DNA from: Sipunculus nudus | Lineage: Eukaryota; Annelida; Sipuncula; Golfingiida; Sipunculidae | Length of the DNA: 64,000 bases | NCBI GenBank assembly: GCA_026874595.1 | Contig: CM049321.1 | Span: 182,479 to 246,478, forward strand | Direction of reading: 5' to 3' | Shown here: positions 31,961 to 44,135 of the stretch, piece after piece | Numbering within the stretch: position 1 is the stretch's first letter | Layout: every line of letters begins with the position of its first letter | The notes under the pieces: generated by a model | What the model saw: the letters and a program-made list of their open reading frames with translations, nothing else | The model's database searches: none | Told to the model about the DNA's origin: nothing | Position numbers and translations under genes: made by a program

Positions 31961-33418
31961 GACTTTTCTGTGTATACCATTTCAACATATATTTTCCATT
32001 TCCAGCATGGCTATTCATAAATCTATATATATATATAATGAGAAAATGACCTCACCCCAGCATCCTTTTTGAGAGACCTGCTATAGATTAACCGTACCAC
32101 CATGTACTTCTGCCTGTTCACGCCTTGACGTATATGTACGCATACATGGGAACATAGCTATTCTGTCACGCAGTACTGCAGATACTATATCACTGAATTT
32201 TAACCTGATGATCCTGCAGATTCCAGCTCCAATAATCGAGTCACACAGTCAGTATATAGGGCTATTATACGCACCTGATCCATGACACATATCTAATAAT
32301 CCATACATCGAAATTGTATCCAATACATTTTATTACAAAAAGTATACATTATAATGTCCTTTTTAGTTATTCAAAATAATGTAATTTATTATTCTGTTAA
32401 ATTTGTCAACATAAGCATCATTGTTGTTAAAATAATTGGCCATAGAGTTACATGCGTAATATATTGGTTCTACCTGCTTATCATCTTGGTGGCTGGGTGT
32501 TATTTAAGGGGCAGTTTAAAATCATATACAACCCTGACTATGCCAAAATGAGTAAACACGTTAATCAGAGAAACGACAGAACTGAATTTTAAGACGAAAA
32601 TTCCAGTGTACATATATGAAGCATTAAGTACAATATGTCCAATCATAAAAGGTCTTTATGCATAATGTTTGTATGTTCAGTATATCAATCATGAATATTT
32701 CAGTAACAAATGATCATACATATGTCAGATAAAAATTGTTTTTAATGTACGGTTCCTAAGAAGACAAAATACGTTTTTTTTGCTGCATGTATATGTTGTG
32801 TCATAATTAATTTGCCGTATAATATAGCGTTTCTTATGCAAGAAACAATTATATATATAATATTATTATTATGTCTCAAAGGCAAGAAATTTGGTGAGTA
32901 TAAACTTACTTTTATTGCATGTTTATGTCATGCATTATGTTTTAAATTGCTGTTATGTATGTTGTATTACTTTTTCCTCTCTTTTTGTATTGCTTGTTTG
33001 AGGATCTTGTGAAGAGTGTTATGGTATCATTGCATCTTTTTCTTTTTCTTTTTTTTCTTTTCTTCTTTTTTTATTATTATGTTATGTATAATGTATTAAT
33101 TGTTGTCATTTATTTTATTCTTTATATATTTCCTTGTGTGCTTCTTGCATTAGATGCATTTTGAGTGAATTATGATATCGTTGCATTATTTTTTCTTATT
33201 ATAAATATTATTTATTTCAATAATAAAAGTGAGTTAAGTGAGTGCGGTATATATAAATACACGAATACTCCAACTCTAGCGAGGACACAAGTACCTTCCA
33301 GAATATCCTCGACTAAGACGTCATGGTAGGGATTCCCGTTCCAGACCTGCGTTCGCTTCCGTCCTGAATCCATCCCCGGATCGATATGTAAGGATTTTGA
33401 AGCGAGTGCGGTTGCGGT

Positions 33419-33420
<2 letters not shown>
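31961..33420. other. Intronic non-coding stretch
   Basis: AT-rich, with a T-rich run around 33020-33080. Between 33290 and 33415 there is a GC-richer patch whose minus strand is open, but no domain is recognised. Confidence 0.5.
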
Positions 33421-33421
<1 letters not shown>

Positions 33422-33471
<50 letters not shown>

Positions 33472-33488
33472 ATAGATAGATAGATAGA
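33422..33488. repeat. (TA)n then (GATA)n microsatellite
   Basis: TA repeat at 33422-33469 passes into four to five GATA units at 33470-33488. Open frames across it encode only Tyr-Ile repeats and are not genes. Confidence 0.95.
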
Positions 33489-34465
33489 ATGATGGTACCC
33501 AAACCTAAGCGGGGTTTTATATGACATTCAATATCCTCAATGACATATAAAATGTAAATTAAGTTTATTTAAATAACTATGACTGTCTAACATCCCATGC
33601 TATGATTAAATTTTTTTTCATCTGGTAAGCGTGATTTGATAACAAATATACACATTTTCCCTACACGGTCATGTTATTAACATCGTTACTTTCATGGCAA
33701 ACACTGTTATAGAGTCATGTAAGAGGAACATTATATAATGGTAATCGGGATAAATAATGAAAGTCATCTTCAGCTTTGCTATCATTGCAATGTTGACAAA
33801 TTCGTTTGATAGCTGCAAAGCTTTCGTAATGTACCAGTGGTAGAATAGTAAATGTCAAGGAAGCGGCCAGTTTCTACAATTAAAGGCAATATACACCGCA
33901 TATTAATTGAGCCATCAGAAGCCTCTTCCGCCTAGAAAGATTAATTTTCAAGCATGATTCTATTTTCATATTTATTATGATCAATTTAAAAGTCCTTAGT
34001 TTTAGCCCCTTTAAAATATTTGAAAACCATTTTCTTTGAATAGCAAACTTGTGTCACAAAATGGATCTTGTCATTTTTATTTATTTTCATTTCTCATATC
34101 AGCTGTACAGGATTAGCTGTGCTTTGGTGTTTGTTGAGCGAGAATAGATGTGCCGGCCAGAGTATTGTGTTCTTAGACAATGACTGTATTCAAGAGAAGG
34201 GTAACAGAGCGCGCTGCAGATCCAGTTATTCAATTGTTGTGGTGCTCGCCGTGGGGTTTAGCGTGTTTTGTTCCCAGCCTATCTAGTGTTCAGCGTGCTC
34301 ATGAATATAGATGGGCCACAGTCGAAAAAGCAGGCGAGGCTTTGTATAAGTCATATGAATAGAAATGAGTCTCCGGGAAAGGAGGACATTTAAAAAGTGC
34401 ATACGCAGTATTGAGACACAGAGTCTATGGAGCCTGCTGAGGTCAGGAGTGCCGTCCCCCGGAGT
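33489..34465. other. Intronic non-coding stretch
   Basis: Nothing recognised apart from short open frames without motifs. Confidence 0.5.
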
Positions 34466-34624
34466 CCAAAAAGGTGCTGCAGGAGGTGTCGAGTGAGGTG
34501 CAGCGACCAAGTGACCAGAGAAATACTGCTACCCAATGTCCAGAAAGATGCTGTTACCTAGTGTCCAGAAAGATGCTTTTACCAAGTGTCCAGAGAGGTG
34601 CTGCCACGAAGTGACCAGACAGGT
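34466..34624. repeat. Degenerate ~26-bp tandem repeat
   Basis: Phrase 'agtgtccagaaagatgctg' recurs five or six times with changes, ending exactly where the LTR-like repeat begins. Confidence 0.75.
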
Positions 34625-35113
34625 TGTAACATTCCTGCCCTTTGACCTGTCAGTCATTTTTGAAATGCCCTGCCCACCACTGACCACTGTAGCCAATCAC
34701 AAGGCAGTGGGCATTCTACCCTTCTCTCGGCCTCTTAGCTTAAACTATGAATAGGGTAGAGACTCGGTCTTTTTTTATGATTGCACTTCAAGGTGGATGC
34801 AACTTTTGCCGCATCCACCTCCTGGGGCCACAAGATTCGGAGTCGGCTTAGATTGTATCTACAATCGGTTATGGCTACCCACTTTACTCAACATTCATGC
34901 TTCCTAGTCTGGTAAGTATCTTTCAGTTTCATTCCTAATTTCAATAATATTTGCATTCCTGATAATTTGAAGGTTTCGACTCTAAATTTTATTCCAGTAA
35001 AATCGTGTTATTTTATCTCTTTAAATTGTGTAACCCTAACCCTAACCCTGTTGCCCGAGCCCAATATCCTCCCAGAATAAATATTACTTGATATAGCTAG
35101 TACAACTTTAGAT
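34625..35113 (+). repeat. Old LTR-like repeat, left copy
   Basis: Begins TGTAACATTCC and matches 41749-42199. Shared blocks include 'CCAATCACAAGGCAGTGGGC', 'agagactcggtctttt', 'cacctcctggggccacaaga' and 'tagtctggtaagtat'. The CCAAT box and GTAAGT donor fit an LTR promoter and leader. Three TAACCC telomere-like units (35031-35048) occur here only. The exact right end is uncertain. Divergence from the other copy is substantial, so the insertion is old. Confidence 0.65.
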
Positions 35114-35535
35114 TCATTTTGATAAACTAGTATAGTAATTTTCTCTTCTTATGCTATGAAGCAGTGTATACATTATACAACAGTGTATGCTCAACAATCA
35201 TCTTCTAAATTCTGACTGGTACATAATCTTACTACATCACCCAAGTGGCCTAAGCCCGGACCAGGCAAATCCATAAGCTCATGGTTACACATGGCGCTGA
35301 TTAAACCACTCAGTTATCAATTAAGCCTTTGTGATAAAAAGTGTGTAATCCTATTGACACTTGGAATGCTAAAATTCTAATTTATTTCACAAGTTTAAAG
35401 GAGCTTAACAGTATTGGTTTGAAGTTAGGAAAATAATAAATAATTACAATCAAAATAATAATAATAAGTATTTAAATATTAATTCATAATTAGACCTTAT
35501 TTTCCATTTGTTTTTACATACCAAACTAATGCAAG

Positions 35536-35543
35536 CTTATAGT
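35536..35543. repeat. 8-bp target site duplication, left (CTTATAGT)
   Basis: Identical to 38736-38743. Borders the DNA transposon at 35544-38735. Confidence 0.88.
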
Positions 35544-37054
35544 AGGGGTGGGTATTAATACTAACTTCATGAGTAAACCCCCTCAAAATATGTATCTGGT
35601 GGAAATATGTTGGAAAAAAATATTTTTTGAATTTTTAAAGTAGTGTAACCCCCCTGTACATGGCCTCTGAAAGTTGTGAAGTCGTGAAAAACGTGAAAAT
35701 CATCACAAAGCCAAATCCTATAAGAACACAAGGCTTACAAGGGTTGTTAAGTTTATTAATATACCAATATTTTGGTTCCATTGTTTGTGTATGGACTTTG
35801 TCAGGTTCCCCAGAGTACAAAACCATTAAATATTTTTCTCTCTCCTTTTTTAGGGGGTTATTTTACCTGTTTTCTTTCTTGTGCCATGTTTGTGCTAGAT
35901 CTCACATATGGCTGATTTTCAAAAACTGACCGTTGTGCATAATATTAGTAGTCTGAGGTGACAGAGTTGCACCTGATATTTACTTTTGACCTTGACCTGA
36001 TTTCCATGGTAATAGACTCCATATCTGATACCCAATTATCGCTCAGTGTGGAGCGTCAAGGGAGATTTCAGTGATCGCTAAGAGTGATTGCAAACCTCTA
36101 GTTTTTCTATGTTTACTGACATGTAAACCACCATACTTAAATATTTTGGAAAGATATGCCTTTATATTACTAACATTACTTTGTTTTACCAGTTGTTCCT
36201 CTATATTTGCTTTTTATTAAAGAAAAATATATATTTTGGATATATTTTGGCAAAACGTAATGAAAAATGAGTATATGCAAGTAATGATATGAAAATTATT
36301 ATTGAGATTTAAGTTCAATATTTGAAAATTCGCATCAAATAAAAGCATAATTTAAACATAGTTTGGTATATAAAAATACCAGAATACCATTCTATCTACA
36401 AAAACAACCATAACATGATAAAGACATTGTGAGGTATGTTAACCAAAACTGTCTCTGCTTACCCCTCAAAAATGTGGGGATTCTTTTTAAAATGGCTGAA
36501 AATATTTCTGTCAGAATCTTTGATTTAGACTAACCTTCATGTACATACCTCTCAAAAGTTGTGGTTCACTAATACTTGCATAAAACAATTTCTGCACTTG
36601 GAATATGGATGTGTTATCATTGTTGTCAAAAATTCACAAAAAGCTTGATACATTTACGATGAAATGAATTAAAGGATGATGTATACAGTCACTCTCACAC
36701 TCAAAAGTTCAATCTAATAACTACGGTATAAATTATATGGGCACTACTAAAGAACAGACCAGGCTCTAAAAAAAACAGAAAGTGCATGATTCCAGGTTTA
36801 ATTGTTAAAAAAAGTTGTATCCATTTATGTGTTTGTTTTTGCCAAAGTTTTAATCTCACTCACAAAAAAAAAACACATGATGTACGTTTAACTGAAACAT
36901 CTTTATCAATAAATGCTTTATATTATTGCTAAGGTTAGGAAACTCACTCACAAATTGACCATTAAACTTTCATAAAAAATGTTCGAAGATCCTAATGGTA
37001 CAGATGAATCCAACGAATCTACCACCATCTCTAAAGCTATCCAAAATTAACATA

Positions 37055-37101
<47 letters not shown>

Positions 37102-38735
37102 AACAAAAAAAATTCAAAAATCCATGCAATCATTATGGAGAAATTATGTTAATTTTACTTGAAATAGACCATGAAAAGGGGAATTTCACATCTGATAGTC
37201 CCTTTTATAAGCATTATTTTGCCTAATTTTTTAAACTTTGACTAATGACCAGAAAATGGGTATGCCGGGTGAATTTTGTTTTCAAAGTCAGACAAATAAC
37301 TGCAGAGTTATAAATGTCAGTGGAATGTGAAATGTGAATCTCTACATAAATCAAAAGTACCCGCTACAAAAAATATTAAATATAGGTGGCTCATGTACAA
37401 AAGATAAATTTATCTAAGATGGATAAGCATAGCAAATTTCAAAGAAATGGAATTCCTAATGAAAAGATAATTGTGAAACTTGGGCAAAATTTGTTCCAAA
37501 TTAGGATTGATAACAGGAATGTATATGTATATGATATTTATTATTTTCAATTTATGACCCCTTTAATCAATTTTAGTGCAGCAACGATTAAGACTCAGAT
37601 GAGACTGGCTGTCAAGGTGTTCAAAATTACACAGCTAATAGATTTAGGCCATTATTACTTAATTTAAGGTTTCCTACAGGATTCACTAGGACTTGTTTTG
37701 AGGCATTATCTCCCTCAAGAATAATCTTGTACTTTGACCTAGGTTTTGATGTTACCATATTTTATGTGCCTAACTTCTTCATCAGAAAGAAATAGATTAT
37801 TATAATTTCTTCAAACAGATAGAGAACTTCACAAAAATAAGACTGGTATATGGGATTTTGTGAGGGAGATGCTGTCCATTTATTTTATAGTTATAAAAAA
37901 CACCTGAAAAGGTGTTTCCCTCTGCAAAAGTAAGGGCATCCATCCATACAGGAGAGGAATGTTCCAGTGAGTCTTTATCTGTAACACTTAAAGATAATAT
38001 TTACAAGCGGAATATGTTTTGTGTATTTTTCTGTTTGTGTATTTTCTGTTTGAAATCGTTTGCAATACTATTGTAAACACATTCACAACAAGACTGCTTT
38101 AGAACAAAAGTATGGACTTACAAAACCATGTGTTCATGATAAATCTTTATACGAAGCCAGTAATCGTAATATGTTAGGCAAATGTAGATTTTGTTGAGCC
38201 CATTTCTTTTCCGACAGCATTTATCATTTAAAATAGTCCAAAAATATTGAACAGCAGGGTGTTGAACATATTTTTCAGACTCTGAAATTATAGGCCAGCT
38301 TTTATGAAGCAGTACACCAGTATATGATTTGATAATATCAATGTCACATATGACTTTATGGCTATATATGCGTCATTTCCTGATTTGTATGATTTATTCA
38401 CATTTTGTGACAAAGCTATGGCCATACACTAATTATATCGATGAACTATGGTAATAATACATCAATACCAGTTAATATGATCATATCAGTACATTTGGCA
38501 CAGCTTCAAACGGTTTTAAAGCCCAATTTATAAAGGAGTTGAAGAAACTATAAAAAAAGACTGAAAAAAATTAATTTTTTATATTTTATGCAAACTTCAG
38601 AGGGGGTGTACAGGGGGGTTACACTTGGAATAAAATTTGGTAAAAAATATTTTCCAAGGTTTTATATGCAGGTACATAAATTCAGGGGGTTAGAGTTTCG
38701 GATTTCCCAAATTTGTAAAATAATACCCACCCCTA
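35544..38735. mobile_element. Non-autonomous hAT-like DNA transposon, 3.2 kb
   Basis: Ends are AGGGGTGGGTATTA on the left and TAATACCCACCCCT(A) on the right, with the 8-bp duplication CTTATAGT on both sides. About 100-110 bp inside each end a 17-bp motif, GTGTAACCCCCCTGTAC, lies inverted (35643-35659 and 38608-38624), so the terminal inverted repeat is about 130 bp long but imperfect. No transposase is recognisable inside; the longest open frame (37386-37667) has no known motif. A TA microsatellite is at 37059-37096. The 8-bp duplication and the (T)AGGGGTGGG end fit the hAT superfamily. Confidence 0.85.
37059..37096. repeat. (TA)n microsatellite
   Basis: About 38 bp of TA within the hAT-like element. 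Confidence 0.95.
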
Positions 38736-38743
38736 CTTATAGT

Positions 38744-40200
38744 GTTAAGGTGTTTTGCGCTTGCCTTTACATAATCTTAATTACTTGTTACAATTAATTA
38801 TAAATGAAGATGTTTAACATATAACAACTAAAATAGATCAGCACTTAATAAAGAAGTTATCCTTTCTAAATTTAACTGCATTAATTTTCATACAAATGTA
38901 GACTATCAACTCTAAGTTGTTTAAAGTTTTCACAAACCTTTACTTATTAATTACATTTGAATTTTAACTTTTTATTTTAAAATAAAACTTTTACAAACTT
39001 AGTTCAATCCAATTGTAGTGTTAACACTTATAACTATACAAAATTAGACAAAATTACAAATAAATAGTTTTATACTTATAAATTTAATTAAAAACATTTT
39101 ATAGTGCTGGACGAGATATGCATGAGTATTACCTTGAATTTCTGTGGTGATATTGACTAGCTATATGGTAAGTGTAACATGTCTGACACACATAGAGAGT
39201 TTTTTTTATTGGTATTATATTTGCCTAGATCTCAGTATCTGGCATCGTACCAGTATGTTGCCTCAACTTTTAGAGTTTTACTAGTCGCTTTTTAGGGTTT
39301 TATCCAGTATGGTACACTTTTCTACGTTGAGTATTTTATGTTTGGCATACTAGGGTATAAATATATACCAGTTGCCTTGTGGTTATTCCCGGCATGGTGA
39401 AAAGGCCCTTTTATGCAGTGTTTTGTTGCATTGATGTAACTTTAGCCTAGTTTGAAATGTGTCCTACATGGTTGCATGTCTGCCTTGTAAGTTTTGCATA
39501 TTGCGTATAGAAGTCTCAGTTTTGGCAGGGTACCACTTTTCACTTAGAGCATTTTGTATCTGGTGTGTTGGCGCCACTTGCATATAATTGTACCTGTCAT
39601 CATAATTACAACTATAGCCTAACATCAACCAGCACAAATTTGCCTCTCTTAAGTATTGGGAGTAACATAAAGGAATTAGACCAGTGTGCTTACTTAACAC
39701 ACCAGTTAAACTTGAATCGCTCATTTCAAAGCTTAACTTGTTTAATTAGGTTAAATTCAGTGAGATCCTATCAATAATATCAATATTTAAGCATAAATCA
39801 CAAAACATAATAAATAAATAAAGATAAAAATCAGAATGATAATATTTATGATGATAAAATAATGGTATAGTAGAATTATGAACAATAAAATGTTAAATGT
39901 CAGGAAAAGATTAAGGAAAGAATTTCTCATTAATCAAATAAACTAATGAATAGGTAACTAACCCTGATATCTAATCTGAATGTCATATTTATATATATTT
40001 GTTGTGTAATGGCAACTCTAATTTAACAAATTCTTGTGCAGCACTGCTTACCATTTTACCTCAATAAGTCATGTGGGTGTTGTATATTACATGCAGACTT
40101 TTCGTTAACTGATTAAAACTACTGTGCGGTCATTGAATTATCAGGTAGTATTATTTCATGTATTACTCTGTTTAAGTTCACCTGTAATTATCTGAGGTGA
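38744..40200. other. Non-coding stretch between LTR-like repeats
   Basis: AT-rich and without recognisable retroviral domains, although it lies inside the old LTR pair. Open frames near 39464-39777 are short and have no domain. Confidence 0.5.
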
Positions 40201-40750
40201 TCTTACATTGGGCGAGAAATCTCGCTGTTACCTGATTATTATTACTTGGTCAGTTGTGGTTATTTCTGCCCTGTGAGAGGGCATGTGTCTGCCGTGCGGG
40301 GCCTGGAATACCAAACAGAGCACATACATTGTGCGAGTGGATCTCGTTGCTTAGTTGACCAAAGGTCTAAATATTTTACCCTAGTAAGAGGGCATGTTTC
40401 GGCTGTATGGGGACTAGAATACCGTCAGAATAAATACTGTTTATGAGAAGCTTATCCGAGGGTAATGCATATACATCTCAACACTGATCAGATGATGATA
40501 CAGTGCGCGAGTGAATCTCGCTGTAATAGATGACCAATGGTCTACATATTTTACACCAGTGAGAAGGCATGTTTCGGCCGTACGTGGCCAAATACTTACC
40601 ACAGCTGATGGTACATTGTACGAGGTAATCTTGCTATACATGAGTAGACCACTGGTCGAAATATTAATTAGCCCAGTGAGGGGGCATGTTTCAGCCAGAC
40701 GGGGCTCTAAATAAATACCGTTACACTTGTGAGGCCAGACAGGGCTCAAA
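40200..40750. repeat. Irregular tandem array of 110-175-bp units
   Basis: Four units each contain 'gggcatgtttcggc' (about 40278, 40390, 40565, 40683) followed by 'ggggctggaatacc'-like sequence and a 'gcgagtgaatctcgctgt' phrase. Copies differ by indels and substitutions. It lies inside the old LTR pair. Confidence 0.8.
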
Positions 40751-41738
40751 GAAAATACTATTCATTACATCTAATACAGTGGTTACCTTTGCCCACCTTC
40801 GGGCTATACAAATGTTGGGATCCATGGTTACACTTTGTTTAATTTCCTTCGTATAAATAAAAAAGGGCCCTGATTATGCCCCGACGGGAATCATTCTAGA
40901 GGGTCCCTTTATTTATCTATTGACAAGAATATTTTATCAGGTGTAATTGAAAACTTAGCTCTGTTGTTCAACTATTCTAATGATTTGCAAGGATCTACTT
41001 ATCAGTGTCCTTTATGTTTGATTATGTATAGACTTTTATCTGTCTTGAATGTTTGGAATAGGTTACAGGCGCAGAAATACACTTGTGTTATTTTGGACAG
41101 ATACTGTTGCTGTTCTTTTATTTCAGATCTTCCCTTCTTGTATGGACATACAGTTTTCAGCCTCCAAGCCTACAAGCCATAGGACTGCACTCAGCCAGTT
41201 TTGTTGCTCTCAACCTGCTACACCACACGGTGCATCGGATTCATACACGGTCAGCCAGTGGCGCCACCAACTCGACTGATCCGGAACCTATGATCCTGAA
41301 TAGACCCAAGGGTCACTCATGGACTTATTACTTTTCACATATATCTATACTTTTACCTTAACTTAGTGCATGCAGTAATGTCATTCCACTTTGAATATCT
41401 TCTCGTATTTGAATGTCTAATAAAAATGACACCTGCCCTGAACTTTCATAACAGCTTGCAGACTGCAAAGTCCCTTATCCAAGGTAGTACTGTGTTGGAA
41501 GAGAAAACTCCCTACGCGCTGTTGGTATCCCGCTTTTAGGGATACCGAGCATTGAATAAACCTATTTCCCCTCTACCCACGTGGGAGTTTGGGTTTGGGT
41601 AGCCGGCTAACAGCCTATACACATGTGATTACCAATCATGTTTTGGCCGTAAAAAAAAAACAAGTCTTCCCCTCCACAGGCTAGACACCATGACTGCTAT
41701 TGCAAAAATTTTCCACTGTAGTGTACAATTTTCCCTAT
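40751..41738. other. Internal part of the old LTR-like element, no domains seen
   Basis: Several overlapping open frames near 40964-41361 carry Cys-rich (TYQCPLCLIMYRLLSV) or other peptides, but no gag, protease, RT or integrase motif can be found, so this is probably a non-coding or badly decayed element interior. Confidence 0.4.
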
Positions 41739-41748
41739 GGGGGAAGGA
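41739..41748 (+). promoter_or_regulatory. Polypurine tract before the right LTR-like repeat
   Basis: GGGGGAAGGA directly precedes TGTAACATTCC. This placement is expected at a 3' LTR and supports + orientation for the element. Confidence 0.6.
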
Positions 41749-42199
41749 TGTAACATTCCTACCCTTTGACCTGTCAGTCATTATAGAGATGCCCTACCAA
41801 CCACTGTTACCAATCACAAGGCAGTGGGCATTCTACCCTTCTCTCGGCCGCTTTGATAAAATTATGAGTAAGGCAGAGACTCGGTCTTTTATTTTTTTTT
41901 ATGCAAGCACTTCAGAATCTTCATCCACCTCCTGGGGCCACAAGATTTGGAGACGGCTTAGATTGTATCTGCCATCAGTAGTGGCTACCCACTTAACTCA
42001 GCAGTCATGCTTTCTAGTCTGGTAAGTATATTTTAGTTTCATTTCTAGTTTAAATAATATTTGCATCCTGATAATTTGAAGGTTTAGGCTATAAATGTTA
42101 TTCCAGTAAAACCGTGTTGTTTTATTTTTTTAAATATTGTGAGTGCTTGTTGTTAAGCCCAATTTCTTCCCAGAATAAATAAGCCACTACAATTTCACA
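41749..42199 (+). repeat. Old LTR-like repeat, right copy
   Basis: Second copy of 34625-35113, about 450 bp, beginning TGTAACATTCC. The probable end is in 'aatttcaca'. The pair would bound a 7.6-kb element with the hAT-like transposon nested in it. Confidence 0.65.
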
Positions 42200-43336
42200 A
42201 TTTACACAGAAAAGTCGGCTCACTGCCAGTGGGTTCGACCACGATCTTCATACATAATAACTAACATAATACTCTTTTTGTTTTAGTAATGCCAGTTGCT
42301 AATAATACTGTTGTTGTTATTATGATTTTTATTATGATTATGATTATAGTTATAATTGAATATTTCTTAGGAACATTTCATTGATAAGGCATTTATGCTA
42401 AAGAATATTAGCATATATATGTAATATATATCTATATATTGGGATTACCATACAGAGTACGGAGCAGAATATGGAGTTTGGGCGTTAAACTATACTGAAT
42501 ATACTTACATTCTGTACCTCACTATATCCTTATTAATTTTCTTTACATAATTAAAAAATTATCCAGGGAAACCCTGTATTTGTTTTATAATCAAGAACTG
42601 TAACAGAAAGTATAGAATTTGTACATAGAATGTGTTCTTATAAACGGCACAGGTCAGCGTCCGCCCGCGTTGCTGGAGGTGTTTTCCGCGTACCATTGTC
42701 ACTGCATGGTTGGTTAATAACAATGTACCAAAGAGTACATATAGTAATAGCTAATGTAGTAAACCGACCAAAATAAAAAGAGTTAGTTTTGCTGCAATCA
42801 TAATTAATCCACCAACTGAATGAAAGGATTCGTAGATCTCTATTAATATTCAGCAGCATTTAACTTATGTTTTCAGTGTACTGTTGAACTTCATGTTACA
42901 TTTTTTTCTTTCAACCTAATTGTTAGTTCTTAACTTAGTAAAATCCTTGAAAATTTTCAACTATTTTACTACTTCTTTACCTTGTTTTTTTGACACATTA
43001 TTTTTGTCTTTCTTGAGATTTCTTTCACACAAGTTTATTCATTATTATTTGTTATTTATTCCAACATATTTTCAGATGTTTAATTCCATCTTTACTCTGC
43101 CAATATGTGCTTATGCAGAAAATGCTGTATTGAAATAATTTTATTCTGGAACGATCCTTTTTGGAACGTTGCAGAACTTGTCGCTGTCATCATGGGATTT
43201 GGGGGGGGGGGGGGTTGTTTACAGGTGATGGTTGTAAGTATGGTCCTTGGATAAATCTTGAGTCTCCTTCTGCAGATGTTAAAGACTGTAATTTGGAGTG
43301 GGCCAAACAGCTATGAATAAAACACTGAGCATTATG
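42200..43336. other. Intronic non-coding stretch
   Basis: Nothing recognised. A run of 14 G is at 43201-43214. Confidence 0.5.
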
Positions 43337-44135
43337 CCATTTTTTCAGCCGCGTCTTCAGCCGCCATTTTGAATAAAAAGCCGCCATTTTTCTTATGTTT
43401 TGCTCTCTCTCTGGACTTCTGAGCACTCTTGAATACATTATAAATGGTAGCAACACCCATATTTGCGACACCAGTGTAATTTTGCGGTACCAGGGGTTCT
43501 ATTAAAGCCATGGCCATACTTGCTACAAATTGGATTAGGCCGACATATTGAATTTCAACATGGCCGCCATTCTTCTTATACTTTGCCCAATCTGGACTTT
43601 GAGCACCGTAAAAGAATACACATGGTAGCAACATCCATGTTTGCGATAACAGGGATTCCATTAAAACCATTGCCATAATTGCCACAATCTGGGTTAGGCC
43701 ACCTTATTGAATTTCTCAATGGCCGCCATATTTAACACACGTGCTTATAGCTGTTCTTTTGAACACCGTAGAAGAATAAAAATGGTAGCATCATCCATGT
43801 TTCTGATTCCAAGATATAAAAATCCATTGCCGTACTTATTATCATTATAGCTAGGTCGCCATATTGAATTTCAATATGCCCGCCATTTTTAATCAGCATT
43901 TTGACCTTTGAACAAGGCATAAGATTTTAAATCGGTTGCAACATACTTGCTACAAATAGGGTTGGGCCTCAAACTTGAATTTGATAATGGCCGCCATTTT
44001 TAACCACATGTTTGCTTACTTTACATTGTGAAGACCCATGTTTGTGATACCAGGGATTTCATTAAGCCCTATGCCGTGCTTGTTTTTAATTTTTGTTTGA
44101 TATCATGTTGATTTTAAGAATGCCCGACATATTTA
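43337..44135 (+). repeat. Left arm of a foldback-like structure: tandem 'GGCCGCCAT' units
   Basis: Starts CATTTTTTCAGCCGCGTCTT and holds about five diverged units of 110-170 bp, each with 'attgaatttcaatatggccgcc'-like sequence (about 43561, 43721, 43877, 43989, 44121) and 'catggtagcaacatccatgtt'. Most units have a small palindrome in ATATTGAATTTCAATAT. The array is repeated in reverse at 45540-46054. Confidence 0.8.

Noticed and set aside
33212-33527. Minus-strand open frames across the (TA)n/(GATA)n tract
   Set aside because: Encode Tyr-Ile repeats from the microsatellite plus unrelated sequence.
35031-35048. Chromosome end
   Set aside because: Only three TAACCC units, inside an LTR-like repeat with normal sequence on both sides.
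39464-41361. Overlapping open frames between the old LTRs as gag or pol
   Set aside because: None carries a zinc knuckle, protease, RT or integrase motif.
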